A stretch of DNA of 64,000 nucleotides from Miscanthus floridulus (Eukaryota; Streptophyta; Magnoliopsida; Poales; Poaceae). The DNA lies in assembly GCF_019320115.1 (NCBI RefSeq), contig NC_089588.1, positions 119,193,591-119,257,590 of the forward strand, in the 5' to 3' direction. Below the pieces are notes generated by a model that worked only from the letters and a program-made list of their open reading frames with translations, searched no databases and was not told the origin of the DNA. Position numbers and translations under genes: made by a program. Positions 22,805-34,584 of this stretch are shown here, piece by piece; position 1 is the first letter of the stretch, and each line of letters opens with the position of its first letter.

Positions 22805-24942
22805 AGGGAGAAGGATGAACTGACGTATGCCCTCGGGACTGCTGAACACAGTGGTCGAACAAGAGGTTTATGATGGAACATTTCTTGGGAGCATGGTTTC
22901 CCTAACGACAGAGATATCTACATAAGCCGGCAGAGAAGGAAGGATGAGGAAGCAACGTGGATCAGTAGGTTGGAGGAATACGTTTGTGAGTCACGGGAGG
23001 CGTTGCTTCAAGCACAGGAGCGTGAAAAAGACATGCAAGCTAGAATGCAGGAGGAAATCATAAAGCAAGTGCAAATAGCAATGAGTGCCCAAAGGCAGGC
23101 ATCAGATCTAGGAATCAACATTAATATTAGCCCCCTGATCAGTTGAAAAGCAGTTGCGCTTCCACAGAGTTGCCAAATCAAGATGACGCAATGCTACGTT
23201 TCCCGTGGATGACATCACTGTACCGTTTACATCATGTGAGCTACATATTCTAAAAGGGAATGACACAATCATGGTGGCTCTTGATGTTTTTTCTCCTCTA
23301 GATCCTACCAATACACCAAGAATCCATGGGGCAATAATACCACTAGATATGTTAGCGTCTTAGTGGATAGAGTTAACAAAGGTTTTAGTGATCTGGCTCC
23401 TGACATTCCAGGAGGTGATGGGGAGAAGACTCTAGGAGAAGCAGAGAAGACATTCATACTATGGCGCAAGCGCTACATCATTATTCTCGGGGTCTCTAGT
23501 CCACCGCCGCTTCCTCAACTGCCAGACAATAGGTGCGGACAAAAGTGAACGAAACAATTTTTTCACTAATTTTCTATTGACATGCATGATTAATAATAAT
23601 AATTTCTTATACCTAATTATTCTTTTTTGTACTCACACAGCAGGGCCTCCGCCAACCTAAGTCCAATTATTCAATCTCTAGATCATCATAGTGCTCCGGG
23701 CAATGATTATGCAACACCGCCACTGCCGCCACCTCCAAGGAGGTCTCCAACGGCTGCCTCGCCTCCCTTAATGACCAAGAAGCAGCCAGCTCTTAAGAGG
23801 TCCACCCAGCAAACGAAGCCGTTGGCCCACCAGTCGACAAAGAGGAAAGCCTCCTCTAATTCAGTTATTCCCCAAAAATTGTCTTACGAGAAAAGTGAAA
23901 AGGAATTAAATGCTGCAGTACAAAAAGATGTGAACAGTTTCTTCAAAAAAATAAGAAAGCAACGAAAAGCGAGGGAGAACCCGAAGAAACCAGACTTCTA
24001 CCTACCTCTAGATCTTCTAAGAAAGAAGGTGGACCAGAAAAAATGGGAATCTCAAAAGACCCTGCCAAAATCAGACTACGACCGCTCTCTCGCCAAGTCA
24101 TTTGAGGCGACGTAAAAAAAGACTAGAGCAGGGAAAGGTGTTGCACAACTCGGACAACAATCGCAACAATCAGTCCCCCCTCTTGTCATTCGTAATGAAT
24201 ATGGTTCAAACTTAGACTTATTGGACGTCGATTTTGAGGACCTGGTTCGGTTTTACGAGGATACTGGTTTGGACCTTGCCCAAGTGCTCGCTGAAGGACC
24301 ATCTGCTCTGAAAGTGGATCCTTGGAAGAAATTTGAACATGGAAAGAGTCTATACAACCCTGGGGCCTTAGGTGAATTAGGTACGCAAATGTACCTGCTA
24401 AACAAGTGCTAAACAATTGGGTACGCAAATGTACCCGGCGGCGTGTGAATGGGGAGAGACGACCTTTGTTTCTGTCAGAGTTAGAAACCAACATTACTTC
24501 CGTGGCGATGACGTTATATATGTCGAGTTTTTAGAATTACACCAACTATGCCACCTGGACTCTCTCGACAAAAGTCTCATTAGCTGCTATTGTCTGTAAG
24601 TGTGATTATTTTCTACTATTGAAGTGTATATATATAAAGCTACATGTATATATATAAATTATATATCCTCACACTATATTTTTATATATGTAGATATGAT
24701 ATGACAAAAGTCAGAAAGAGAAATGATAATGATGTTGGTTTCGTTGATCCAAATGTCGTATTCAAATACCCTAATCCCCCGCCTTAATGGAAAGCTGAAC
24801 TCAAGAAAAATCTCATGAGGTTCTTAGTGAACCAACAAAACAAGGACATACTCTTCCACTACAACTTCAAGTGAGTGTTAAATAATTAATGTCGGTCATA
24901 TGGACATTTGTTCAATTATTTGCTTACTAGCTAAGCTATCTC

Positions 24943-24944
<2 letters not shown>

Positions 24945-25018
<74 letters not shown>
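24945..25018. repeat. (AT)n microsatellite
   Basis: Uninterrupted AT dinucleotides of about 74 bp in an intron of CACTA ORF2. Confidence 0.97.
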
Positions 25019-25022
<4 letters not shown>

Positions 25023-25354
25023 ACTCTAGTTAATGTCGATCATATTTGTGTATAAAAACATATGCAGCAATCACTGGATATTGATGGTCATCGATATGGC
25101 CAATAGTCGGTTGAGCATCATAGACTCGTTAAAAAAAGAGCAAACAGAGTACCAAGACATGATGGATATTATCCAAGGGTAATTTGGTCTCTCTAGCAAC
25201 TATATATACCCCGATCTCTTAACTGCAATAATTATTAAAGACTAAATTAATTTTTTTTATTGGGCGCAGTGTTTGAAAAAGTTTTATTGAGGAACACCAC
25301 ATGAAACATTGCAAAGCGCCACTGGATGTAATCGCACACAAAGTAAGTACTAGC

Positions 25355-25357
<3 letters not shown>

Positions 25358-25404
<47 letters not shown>
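25358..25404. repeat. (AT)n microsatellite
   Basis: About 47 bp of AT dinucleotides in the next ORF2 intron, just after a GTAAGT donor. Confidence 0.95.
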
Positions 25405-25407
<3 letters not shown>

Positions 25408-26117
25408 CAATTAACATCATGCATGCTTTCAATTCAAAGGATCTTTTTTCTCGTAAAAGTGGGTTCTGAGGCAAGAACAGGAGACCAACTACTGCGGATA
25501 CTATGTTTGTGAGTTCATCATGGCGTACTCAAAAAGAACTACTGAAGAGATCCTCAAAGTACATTATATAAATATATTCATATATTCACAATTTCTTTTA
25601 TGGCTCATATATATAAGTAATCACGTGACCAACACACACACACATATATATATGTATTAATACTTTTCCTTTAACTTTTTATTGAAGACTCTATGGTTGA
25701 AGGAAAAAGTCATACGACGTGACCAACTAAAAGCAATTCAAGAGACCATAGCAGGATTTTTTAATGACCAGGTCTTAAACCCCGCCGGCGAGTTCTACAA
25801 TGACATGAACGAAACATGGAAGCCAAACTAGATGGAGTGAATTTGTTATCCCAAGGATATGATAGAATATACAATGCAAGCTTTATTTGTAATATATATA
25901 TACATATTATATGTACATAAAATAGCATACAATATATGTATATGCATGTAATATATACGTTAGTTTCATACTTTAGTTTGTACAAAATGTTCGAACATTA
26001 TAAGCATGTAGAATATGTATATTATTAGCAGCGTAGAATGCGTATTCGAAAACCTATTCAAAAACCAAAACGAATCATCAATTGAAAATAGAAACAAAAA
26101 AAAGAAAAAAAAAACTT

Positions 26118-26310
26118 TAGTCCCGGTTGGTAATACCAACCGGGACTAAAGGGCCGGCCCATGCGGCCAGGTCGGGAGGCCTCTTTAGCCCTAGTTGGTA
26201 TTACCAAGGACCTTTAGTCCCGGGCGAGAAACCGGGACTAAAAGAGGGGCCCTTTAGTCCCGGATTCGTGCTCCTGGTTGGAAAACCGGGACTGAAAGGG
26301 TTTCTCAACC
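26118..26310. repeat. 3' subterminal CACTA repeats
   Basis: Inverted pairs TTTAGTCCCGGTTGG / CCAACCGGGACTAAAGG and further CCGGGACTAAA and TTTAGTCCCGG copies, the counterpart of 15131-15376. Confidence 0.88.
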
Positions 26311-26338
26311 GGGAGTACAGCTTGTTTCTGTACTAGCG

Positions 26339-27285
26339 AAGGAGGAAAGGTTAAACGGTAATTTAAGGTGGAATATGCCGGTTTTGCTCCAGACAGTTTC
26401 AAATGTGCGGCTAAGTAGCCGATGATATAAGGCTATCGACTAAAGAGTCGATATCCAACATGTTCATGATGCAAACAGAATAAATAAACATGTTGGCAAT
26501 TATCAGATATTTAAATGTACAGGTCTTAATAGCCGATGATCATGAGAGCATGTAAAGGTATAATGGATAAGCATCTATATTAGTTGAGAAACATACTAGC
26601 TTTTGACCAAGATAAGAACAAGACAGACGTATAAATAGCCAATATATTCTCAATAAGCAGGCTATCGGCTAAAATAGCCAATTCCAGTGAAAGTGGGCTC
26701 ATAACATCCAAGCACTCAACCATTAAACATGAACAGATCCATAAACCTATTGAATATAACCTATTATCTATAACAGTGGGGTTCGACTGGATCATTGACA
26801 GCCATAATAAAGATGACAGATTAAACCTTCAAAGAATACGACTCCATTCACACTCATCGCGATCGTTAAAGCATGTTATGATCGTGAAAGCACGAGTGAT
26901 CGGCTAAATAGCCAATGCGAAGTAGTTCTAGACCCAATTTCATCAACTAACAAGCTTATTTAGGATCAAACACACCTTGACCACATGCTATCTTTGATCA
27001 AGATTGGGACAAAACGACTAATCTAGCCGAACCATCGTAAAAGTGGGATGTGAACAGGATAAAGCAATAACACGGTAGTTTAAAGAGATATAAAGCCTCT
27101 AGTTGTATGCTATGTTGTTACAAATCAGGTAAGGGGTGATGTTGTTACAAATAGTAAGAATACTAATTATAACAAGATCGATAACTAGCAAATATATTAA
27201 AAACAGCAAGGAAACCCTACCAATCTTAATAGATTTAACCTATAACTAATTCGTATCAAAATTTGTACGAGATCGAGCCGGACCG
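26339..27285. other. Probable retrotransposon internal sequence
   Basis: No coding frame recognised. The motif AGCCGAT / ATCGGCTA recurs in both orientations at uneven spacing (about 26410-26910), as in non-coding parts of some grass LTR elements. It abuts the LTR fragment at 27286. Family unknown. Confidence 0.4.
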
Positions 27286-29092
27286 ATGTCACACCTAATT
27301 TTAAGGATAAAATTGAATGCACGAATCTCGTGTGTGCCAAGGGATCAATCACACACACAAGCTGACAAATTACATAAAGTATCTTCACGGTGTCTCTTAC
27401 ATCAGATTCATAATATAACATAGTCTTACATCTCACAGTGGAATATAAAAAAATGACTCTCTCGTGGGGCTTCATCACAGGGAAGGTCAACTGGTTGACC
27501 ACAAGCCTAAAAATCCTTAGGAAATTCCTCATACCCGTTGTCATCTGTTACCCATCCGGGATTTTTATCCAAATAAAGAAAATAAACAAGCGTAAGTACA
27601 TCCCGTACTTAACAAGTTAACATGGGGTTATGAAGCTAAAAAAGATTCACACTGGTTTACTACAGTTAGCATTTTTAGTAAGTCAAGCTTTTACTCTCAG
27701 GTATTATCAAATTATGCTTAAGCTCCCATTTAATCACATATGAACATATATCAGGGTCAAATGTATCATATATCATCATAGAACAACTTAAATGATCATC
27801 AACAAGTAACCAGTTATTCTGTGAGTTTTCCAGGCCGCTCGTGACCTTGAGCACGGCTGTTATAACAGTTTATTACCCTCTACAGAGGTGGTGCACATTC
27901 ACCGCGAGTCGTGATTCCCATATGCCCGGGTTAATTACTCCCATGTCACTGCCAAGGTGAGTGGGCAGGGTACACTATGAAGCCATTTCATAGGTTTCTC
28001 TAACAAGTTAGGGCCGCTAGGTTTCCTTGGCAGGCATATGTAGGAACCCCCTTTCCTATGGCACATATCCATCGCGGCTATACACATAGGAACAGAGGCA
28101 GCCCTATACCCAACGTGGCAAGCCCCTTTTGCGCCATAAAGGTAACCTCTAACTAGCTAGAAAAGGTCCTATTACTGAGCTAAAGTCAGAGCCATATGAC
28201 TCTCCCGGTTGCACTGTCAGTCCCAGCTTTTGCCGACAGATAAGTCCTTATGGAGGGCCGGGAGCAACATGATCAACAGTCATTTGCCCCTTTGCCCTAT
28301 GGATCAGTTGTTATAAATCATGTTATACTTTTGGTTCCATAGAACCATTCATCATCATGTAGATCATGTTCAGATAGAGCACTAGCAATCTACCCATATG
28401 CAATTACCCCATAGGAGTCAAGGGAACAAGTCATTAACTATCTAGAATGTCCTTAGGGTTATCAAAATTAGACACATGCACATGAGTAATTGATTAAAGT
28501 GAAATAGGACATCAAGGTAGGCCCATGCTATACTTGCCTTCGTTCACAAACTCTTGCTGGTTCTGCTGGTCGTCGAAGAATTCTTGGTCTCCAACGTTCT
28601 CCTCACCGTCTGAACGCGACCAAAACGGCAACATACAACATTCCAAAAGCATCCATGCAAAGCAAACATTCCTATAATTAGAACAGTACACCAACAGTAT
28701 AGAAAACAAGATAAAATATTTATGAAAATAATCTACGTCTCGCTACGATCACGTCAACGCGAAGTTCACAAAAAACGGAGCTAGAATGCGAAAGTTATGA
28801 TTTAAACGGGATTTCCTATAGCAATATATTTAATTAAATCTAACCATGAAATTTAAAAGTTCCAAACTTGACTAACAGTGGTTCTAACATGTAGATTATG
28901 AAATTACGAAGCTAACGCGATTTGAACGGATCAATTCGGAGCTAAAACGACGATTTTATAAGCAAAACAGTTCAAATGGCATTTTTGTAAATACTGAAAA
29001 CGTACTTTGAACTAAAACAGTTAACTTTACGCTTTCAAAACGAGAAAGCGTACACAGGGAAATATGCTAAGGACGGCGGGTTCAAAACAGTT
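27286..29092 (-). mobile_element. LTR fragment, minus orientation
   Basis: It begins TGTCACACC on the plus strand. Read as its complement, it matches stretches of the solo LTR at 39032-42576: GATAAAAATCCCGGATGGG, the GTGCTCAAGGTCACGAGCGGCC type segment near 27835-27855, and the run of FAR-like ...CGTTCAAATCGCGTTAG...TAATTTCATAATCTACATGTTA motifs at 28870-28960. It therefore belongs to the same broad LTR family in opposite orientation. The 5' end of the LTR is cut off at 29092 by the neighbouring element. Confidence 0.7.
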
Positions 29093-29514
29093 CAACTGTT
29101 GTATTTCAATATTTCAAAAGTAGATTGGGTGTTGCATCTCTCCTTGTCACCTTCTGCTGCATCGTCTCTCTCGGTGCCGACAGGTATCCATACAAAGCTA
29201 CGGCCGGGCCCTTCCAAATCGGAAGCGTCGCGTGCCCTTCCCGTCTTGTTGCTCAGGGTGGCTCAGGCCCCGCGAGGAGCGCGAAACGGAGGTCCTAAAA
29301 TGAACGCCAGGTCCTAAAATGTTCTAACGAAAATCAAGCCCACGGCCCACCGTTGCCAAAAGCAACAACCACGCTAGCTGCTACTTGCCTTGGCGAGTGA
29401 GGTATCGTACATTCGTACTGCTATTACATGCTCACGTTTCGGGCTGCTGCTACCCGCGCCTATCCAGCCCAACAGGCCGAAGCCCAGGTCAGGGTGCAAT
29501 ATTATTACGCGTAG

Positions 29515-30510
29515 GAAAAAAAAATTCCAATTGGTCAGCTTGAACTATCGCGATCATCCGGTTTTTCTCCTTGAACTACAAAACCAATTTTTTGACCTCT
29601 CTCAACTTTTGAAATCATTTATTTTTGCACCTCCGGTGGTTTTGCTGATGTGATGTGGTGCGAATAAGTTGAAAGTTCAAAAGGTAAATCAGACTAGAAA
29701 TATTGGTCTCCTTGAACTATCGCGGTCATCCAGTTTTTCTCCCTGAACTACAAAACCAATTTTTTGACCTCTCTCAACTTTTAAAAGCATTTATCTTTGC
29801 ACCTCCGGTGGTTTTGCTAATGTGATGTGGCGCGAATAAATTGAAAGTTCAGAAGGTAAATCAGACTAGAAATATTTTTTACAAAAATATGCACAAAATC
29901 TTAAAAATAAACTTTCAAAATTATCCAAATATTTTACATGGGAAAATAATGAAAATAAAAATCCTAAAATCTAGTTTAATCTTAGAAAAATCATAGAAAG
30001 TTTGCTTTACCTCAAAAAATTATGAAACTAGTTGTAGATTTTTTTTCTCCAAAAATCATGCTCTATCCAATTTAATCAAGGCACCATAAGATAGAAAACA
30101 AATTTTCTATGGATTTTTTATCAAGAAACTGATATTGTAGTTTTAGAATTTTTTGAGTTAAATCAAATTTTCTATGAATTTTGTAAGATTAAACTAGATT
30201 TTAGGATTTATAATTTAATTATTTTTCCATGAGAAAAATATTTAAATAGTTTATGCAATGTATTTATGAATTTTAGGATTTTTTTTTAAAATAGTGTTGT
30301 CCAGTTTACTCCGTAAACTTTCGACTTAGTTTGACTTACCTCGTCTGATGTGGCGCCACATCAAGAAAACCACCATGAAAACAACCTAAGATGAAAAAAA
30401 CAAACGGTTTTAAAAGTTGAGGGTGGTCAAAAAACTGGTTTTATAGTTCATGGAGGAAAATCAAATGACCGCGATAATAGAGGGAGATAAATTGGACTTT
30501 TTCCCCTTAA
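29515..30510. mobile_element. Long-TIR element, about 1 kb
   Basis: The left end (TTCCAATTGGTCAGCTTGAAC..CTACAAAACCAATTTTTTGACC) and right end (GGTCAAAAAACTGGTTTTATAG..AAATTGGACTTTTTCCCC) form imperfect inverted repeats of about 100 bp. The left half is internally duplicated. The AT-rich centre has no gene. No clean target duplication was found, so the superfamily is undecided (Mutator-like is possible). Confidence 0.6.
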
Positions 30511-30617
30511 TTACCATGCAATCTGCATCATGTTCCAATGACGCATGAACATTCAAAGCGCCTAGCTAGAGTATTTTGTATGTTTGTTTTTCTTTACCGC
30601 GTGCATGTTTCCTTTTA

Positions 30618-30765
30618 TTCTCTTCATTTCAAATTATAAGACGTTTTGATTTTTCTAAATATATAGTTTTTGTTATGTACTTAGATATACTCTACATCTA
30701 GATACATAGTAAAAGCAATGTATTAAAAAAGCCAAAACGTCTTAGAATTTGGGATGGAGGGAGTG
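30618..30765. mobile_element. Stowaway MITE
   Basis: 148 bp between TA dinucleotides (30616-30617, 30766-30767). Termini TTCATTTCAAATTATAAGACG and CGTCTTAGAATTTGGGATGGA are inverted copies ending in the Stowaway-like GGAGGGAG. Confidence 0.85.
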
Positions 30766-31361
30766 TATTCTATATATTCTGTCTTTTTAGTTCTCTACTT
30801 TTATTTTTCCACGTATTTCGTGACAACAATAATATCCATGCACCAGGGGCAGAGACAAGCTAGGAAGCGGACACTAATATCCTAGCATAAATTCTAATGG
30901 GTATGGGCAAGTGACACCCATTGGTTACAAACTCATTGCCATCCCTAATTACAAATCAATGAATTAGATGGTCATTTCATAACATATAAAGTTCAATGTG
31001 CAATCCAAAACGCATGAAACTAGACTTTGAATTTATTTTAACACAACAGTAATTTATTTGCAGTAATGATCTATAAAGGTTTCGTTCAAACAACACGCTA
31101 CAACACATCTGAAACAAAAAAGAGAACAACCATGTGTGGTGAACTACTTCAACTACTACTCCCCATCTCTCATTTATGCTGAGTCCATGACACATTCAGT
31201 TGCGTGTTTGCAGATCCCAAACTACCCAGAACTAGGCTCCGATTACGCTGCAGCCATGATGCATTCAATTGCTTGTTTGCAGATTCCAGTCATAGTCGCT
31301 TCTGGTCCATACACCTGCGGTGGATTTTTCAAAATACAAACAGCTCAAACACATAAACAGA
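30766..31361. other. Intergenic, no gene seen
   Basis: AT-rich. A near-repeat of GATGCATTCAATTGC / GACACATTCAGTTGC followed by TGTTTGCAGAT-CC occurs about 70 bp apart at 31188-31290. Nothing else was recognised. Confidence 0.5.
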
Positions 31362-31814
31362 CACTACCGGAGACCGGCTCTTTGCCGAGTGCCAGGTGGT
31401 TTGCCGAGTGTTGTTTTTCGGGCACTCGGCAAAGACGCCTTTGCCGAGTGTTTTTTTTGACACTCGGCAAAGAGGCTCTTTGCCGAGTGTTTTTTTTTTT
31501 ACACTCGGTAAAGAGCTTCTTTGCCGAGTGTTATTTTTTTGACACTCGGCAAAGAAAATTTCAAAGCATATTTTGAAGCAGTAAATTAATTCAAATAAAA
31601 AAGTTTTCAACTACAAAGTTTTATAACTCATCAAGATGTACAATGTTTGTTTTGGTCTTTTCTTCATACGACAAAGTGAAAATAAATTTGTTCACAAATC
31701 TAACATATCTCTCTTGTAGTTTATGAAACTACAAGAGAGATATATAAGATTTATGAACAATGTTAGAACGACCATGTCGGATGAGCAGATGACCAAACAA
31801 CCAAAATAAACTTT

Positions 31815-32460
31815 GTAGATCTCGAAAAGTTATGAAACATTGTAGTTGACAACCTTTTGATTTGAAAACATCTTGTCATGCAAAACTGTGTTTGAATTTC
31901 AAAATTTTAAAATTCAAATTTTGTAAACGACCTCGGATGGAAAACCTTCCTAAGCTAAAAGTGTAGATCTCGAAAAGTTATGAAACTTTGTAGTTTACAA
32001 CTTTTTGATTTGAAAACATCTTGTCATGCAAAACTGTGTTTGAATTTCAAAATTTTAAAATTCAAATTTTGTAAACGACCTCGGATGGAAAAACTTCCTA
32101 AACTAAAAGTGTAGATCTCGAAAAGTTATGAAACTTTGTAGTATACAACTTTTTGATTTGAAAACATCTTATCATGCAAAACTATGTTTGAATTTCAAAA
32201 TTTTAAAATTCAAATTTTGTAAACGACCTCGGATGGAAAAACTTCCTAAACTAAAAGTGTAGATCTCGAAAAGTTATGAAACTTTGTAGTTTACAACTTT
32301 TTGATTTGAAAACATCTTGTCATGCAAAACTGTGTTTTAATTTCAAAATTTTAAAATTCAAATTTTGTAAACGACCTCGGATGGAAAAACTTCCTAAACT
32401 AAAAGTGTAGATCTCAAAAAGTTATAAAACTTTATAGTTTACAACTTTTTTATTTGAATT
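31815..32460. repeat. 148-bp tandem repeat
   Basis: GTAGATCTCGAAAAGTTATG recurs at 31815, 31963, 32111, 32259 and (with a change) 32407, an exact 148-bp period. Each unit contains TTTCAAAATTTTAAAATTC and ACGACCTCGGATGG. Units are nearly identical. A related but diverged piece lies in the other CACTA at about 35000-35100. Confidence 0.95.
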
Positions 32461-32544
32461 CGTTTAGGGCCTCAAACATGCAATTTACACTCGGTTTAGT
32501 ATAATATATTGGGAACTAAAACGGAATCCAGACACAAGTGAGAG

Positions 32545-32612
32545 TGTGGTGTAGTAGTAGAGGATGTACGTGCATAGCGGGAGGTCTCGGGTTCGAATCG
32601 CGTCGGCCGCGT
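32545..32612 (+). other. tRNA-like relic (A and B box)
   Basis: TGGTGTAGTAG-like A box and GGTTCGAATCG B box (32590-32600) about 33 bp apart. No cloverleaf with a proper acceptor stem is apparent. It is more likely a degenerate Pol III promoter remnant than a tRNA gene. Confidence 0.45.
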
Positions 32613-32896
32613 AGCCATGAAATTCACGCGAAAAATGTCGTAGATGGGTGGGCGCTGGCCGGTGGGGGCCTCCATCGATAAAAAAAAATTCCATTTTTTT
32701 TTGGTAAAAATTCCCATTTTTTCGGGTTTTTTTCGGTTTCAACTTTGCCGGCAAGGGCTTTGCCGAGTGCCTGATAAAAGACACTCGGCAAAGTTGGCTT
32801 TGCCGTCACTGTTTTTGGCGAGTGCTGTTCGCCGAGTGTTTTATGTCTTTTACCGAGTGTTTCGGGCACTCGGCAAACTCAAGGAGTCCGGTAGTG

Positions 32897-34584
32897 AGAG
32901 GCGGGTCTTTTAAGGGGTTGCTTTGTTCACGACAGCCACGATCATGTTCAACGTTGGCCAATGAAGTATCATGAGCGATGTCCTCATCAATATGCATTTC
33001 CTTGGAGGTTTTCTACAACCCCCAAAGCAATGATATATTCTTAGCATGTTACAAACAAATCATGTTCAATTTTTTTTTGCAAAATTAACATGTTAGAAGA
33101 AAGACACTTTAGATCCTATCCACATGTCATGTTACATCAAATAGAAAAGCTAGATCATCCAATTTTGATTTGGCAAGAGGGAGGCAGTGAATCACCTGGG
33201 CTACGAATTTGTTGGTTAGTTGATTCTCGAAATCAGTCATTCGAAAAAATGGTCGCTTTCCCTTCTGGTCTCTTATGGCTTCAAACAAATGACTAGTCAT
33301 TAAGAAACCTATGAAATAGAAGTATAGCAACGCTAGCATTTTGGGGCAGAGGCTGCTCTATTCGCAGCCACCTCTATACAGGCCTCCATTGTCATAAGAG
33401 CCGCATCTTCTAATGGTTACAGTATAAGTAGTAGAACATGAATCTATTCGAGGGCCATGTGTCAAGTTTTGTGGTCTATTAGTCATACTTTCTCTCCTCA
33501 TTGGAGTCCTCCAAGGTAGGATGTGGTCACTGAATGCCCTGCCCGGTGGCAGCACGGGAAGTCATTGGTATCTGCCAAGGTAGAATCACACAACATATCA
33601 TTGGGATCTACTTACCACCTTCATAGTTGATTGTTTTCACCGTGGCGTGTGTCGTGGTCATCATCTCCTCGAGTGGTATAGAATGTGGTCCGAGGACAAG
33701 GAGCACGAGGGCAGGTGTTGGTGTGGAAACTGGAGAGGGGAGAGGAGGCAGAGGAGATTATTTAACCGTTTGTCTTCCTTATGAATTGAATAGCAGCCCA
33801 AATGGCACCCTACCTAGCGATAGAATGTCAGGTTGGCCTCTAAATCAGTCACATAGAATATTTGCCACCTATAAAAATGGTAAATATTTAAATAGAATAT
33901 TTTCCACCTGAAAGGATGATAAATAGTTAAATGCCCGAGTCAAAGGTGGTGCCAACAGTGAGGAGAGGATTGATATTTTTTTTAAGAATTACACAGTACA
34001 ACGTAGACGCTCACAACACGCACGCACACTCACCTCTATGAATACAAACTCTACCCCTATGAGCACCTCCGGAGGACTGAGTCAGGCGTCTTGCTGTCGA
34101 AGGCGACATCGCCTACCACTGAGGGGCAGGTTCCACCACCCAACCGACTGATCTATGATCAGTTCGCGGGTGATGATTGATATATGTATTCACGGGTTAG
34201 TGATCTCCACCATCAATCTGATCGGATAGTTGAGGGCGAGGCAGGTTATGCGGGCTGTTAATGGGCCGAATTCATTATGAGTGCTGAAATGAACTTTAAT
34301 ACTGGCCTGGTTGCACAACAAACCTGCAGCGGTATTTTCACTTTTTACTATGTATTTGTTATTGGAACTGGCAGTGCTATACTCTACCACGGTTATCAGT
34401 AGGTAAAACTAGTAGTGATAGGCATATTTAGTGCTGCTTCAAGAGGTTCCCAATCTATATTTGTCTTGGTAGTTCTGGAACCGGCGGTAGACACCTAAAA
34501 CTATCAATTTCAATTGAAGAGTGATAGCCTATCCTCTAGTAGTGTATTACCATGCATGGCTCGTGTGCTAAACGAGCAAGCTCA
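32897..34584. other. Intergenic, with possible non-LTR element tail
   Basis: No gene recognised. The stretch 33980-34200 (ACACAGTACAACGTAGACGCTCAC..CCTATGAGCACCTCCGGAGGACTGAG) resembles a dispersed grass sequence that I associate with non-LTR retroelement ends, without certainty. At 34536-34548 CTCTAGTAGTG looks like a lone CACTA terminus with no partner found. Confidence 0.4.

Larger units (their letters stand above)
22808..25831 (+). pseudogene. CACTA ORF2, C-terminal part with Ulp1-like protease
   Basis: It begins in the middle of a Transposase_24/TNPA-like protein (D-E-L-T-Y-A-L-G-T-A-E-H-S-G-R) with a coiled segment (R-L-E-E-Y-V..E-R-E-K-D-M-Q-A-R-M-Q). A conserved block D-D-I-T-V-P-F follows near 23205, then a basic proline-rich linker (23627-24115). 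The last exons (about 24440-25831, split by introns with AT repeats) form a Ulp1/C48-like domain. Histidine is in N-H-W-I-L-M-V (CAC 25072), Asp in I-I-D-S, and Gln plus Cys in R-Q-E-Q..N-Y-C-G-Y-Y-V-C. All four catalytic positions are present, but stops and frame changes occur upstream (for example after 23108 and 24113) and in P-P-P-stop near 24785. The protease terminates at TAG 25829. Role in transposition is unproven. Confidence 0.75.
15055..26338 (+). mobile_element. Large CACTA transposon (En/Spm-like), 11.3 kb
   Basis: It starts CACTAGTAGAGAAAC and ends GTTTCTGTACTAGCG. The last bases carry one change from the expected GTG. AAG target duplications flank it at 15052-15054 and 26339-26341. 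Subterminal arrays of ACCGGGACTAAA in both orientations lie at each end. Genes in order are a GRF-finger ORF, a TNP2-type transposase, and an ORF2 (Transposase_24-type, N-terminal part missing) ending in a Ulp1-like protease. A block at 20570-22804 is foreign to copy 2. Nonsense codons make it non-autonomous. Confidence 0.95.
31362..32896. mobile_element. Non-autonomous CACTA, GCCGAGTG family
   Basis: It begins CACTACCGGAGACCGG and ends GGAGTCCGGTAGTG, flanked by AGA on both sides (31359-31361, 32897-32899). Inverted subterminal TTTGCCGAGTG / CACTCGGCAAAG repeats lie at both ends. There is no transposase. The interior holds a tandem array (31815-32460) and a tRNA-like relic. Length 1,535 bp. 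Confidence 0.95.

Noticed and set aside
31815..32460. CRISPR-like regular repeat
   Set aside because: The 148-bp units are contiguous with no unique spacers, inside a plant CACTA element.
32545..32612. Functional tRNA gene
   Set aside because: A and B boxes are visible but no acceptor stem or consistent cloverleaf could be drawn, and it is embedded in a transposon.
34536..34548. Another CACTA element ending CTCTAGTAGTG
   Set aside because: No partner terminus or target duplication found upstream.
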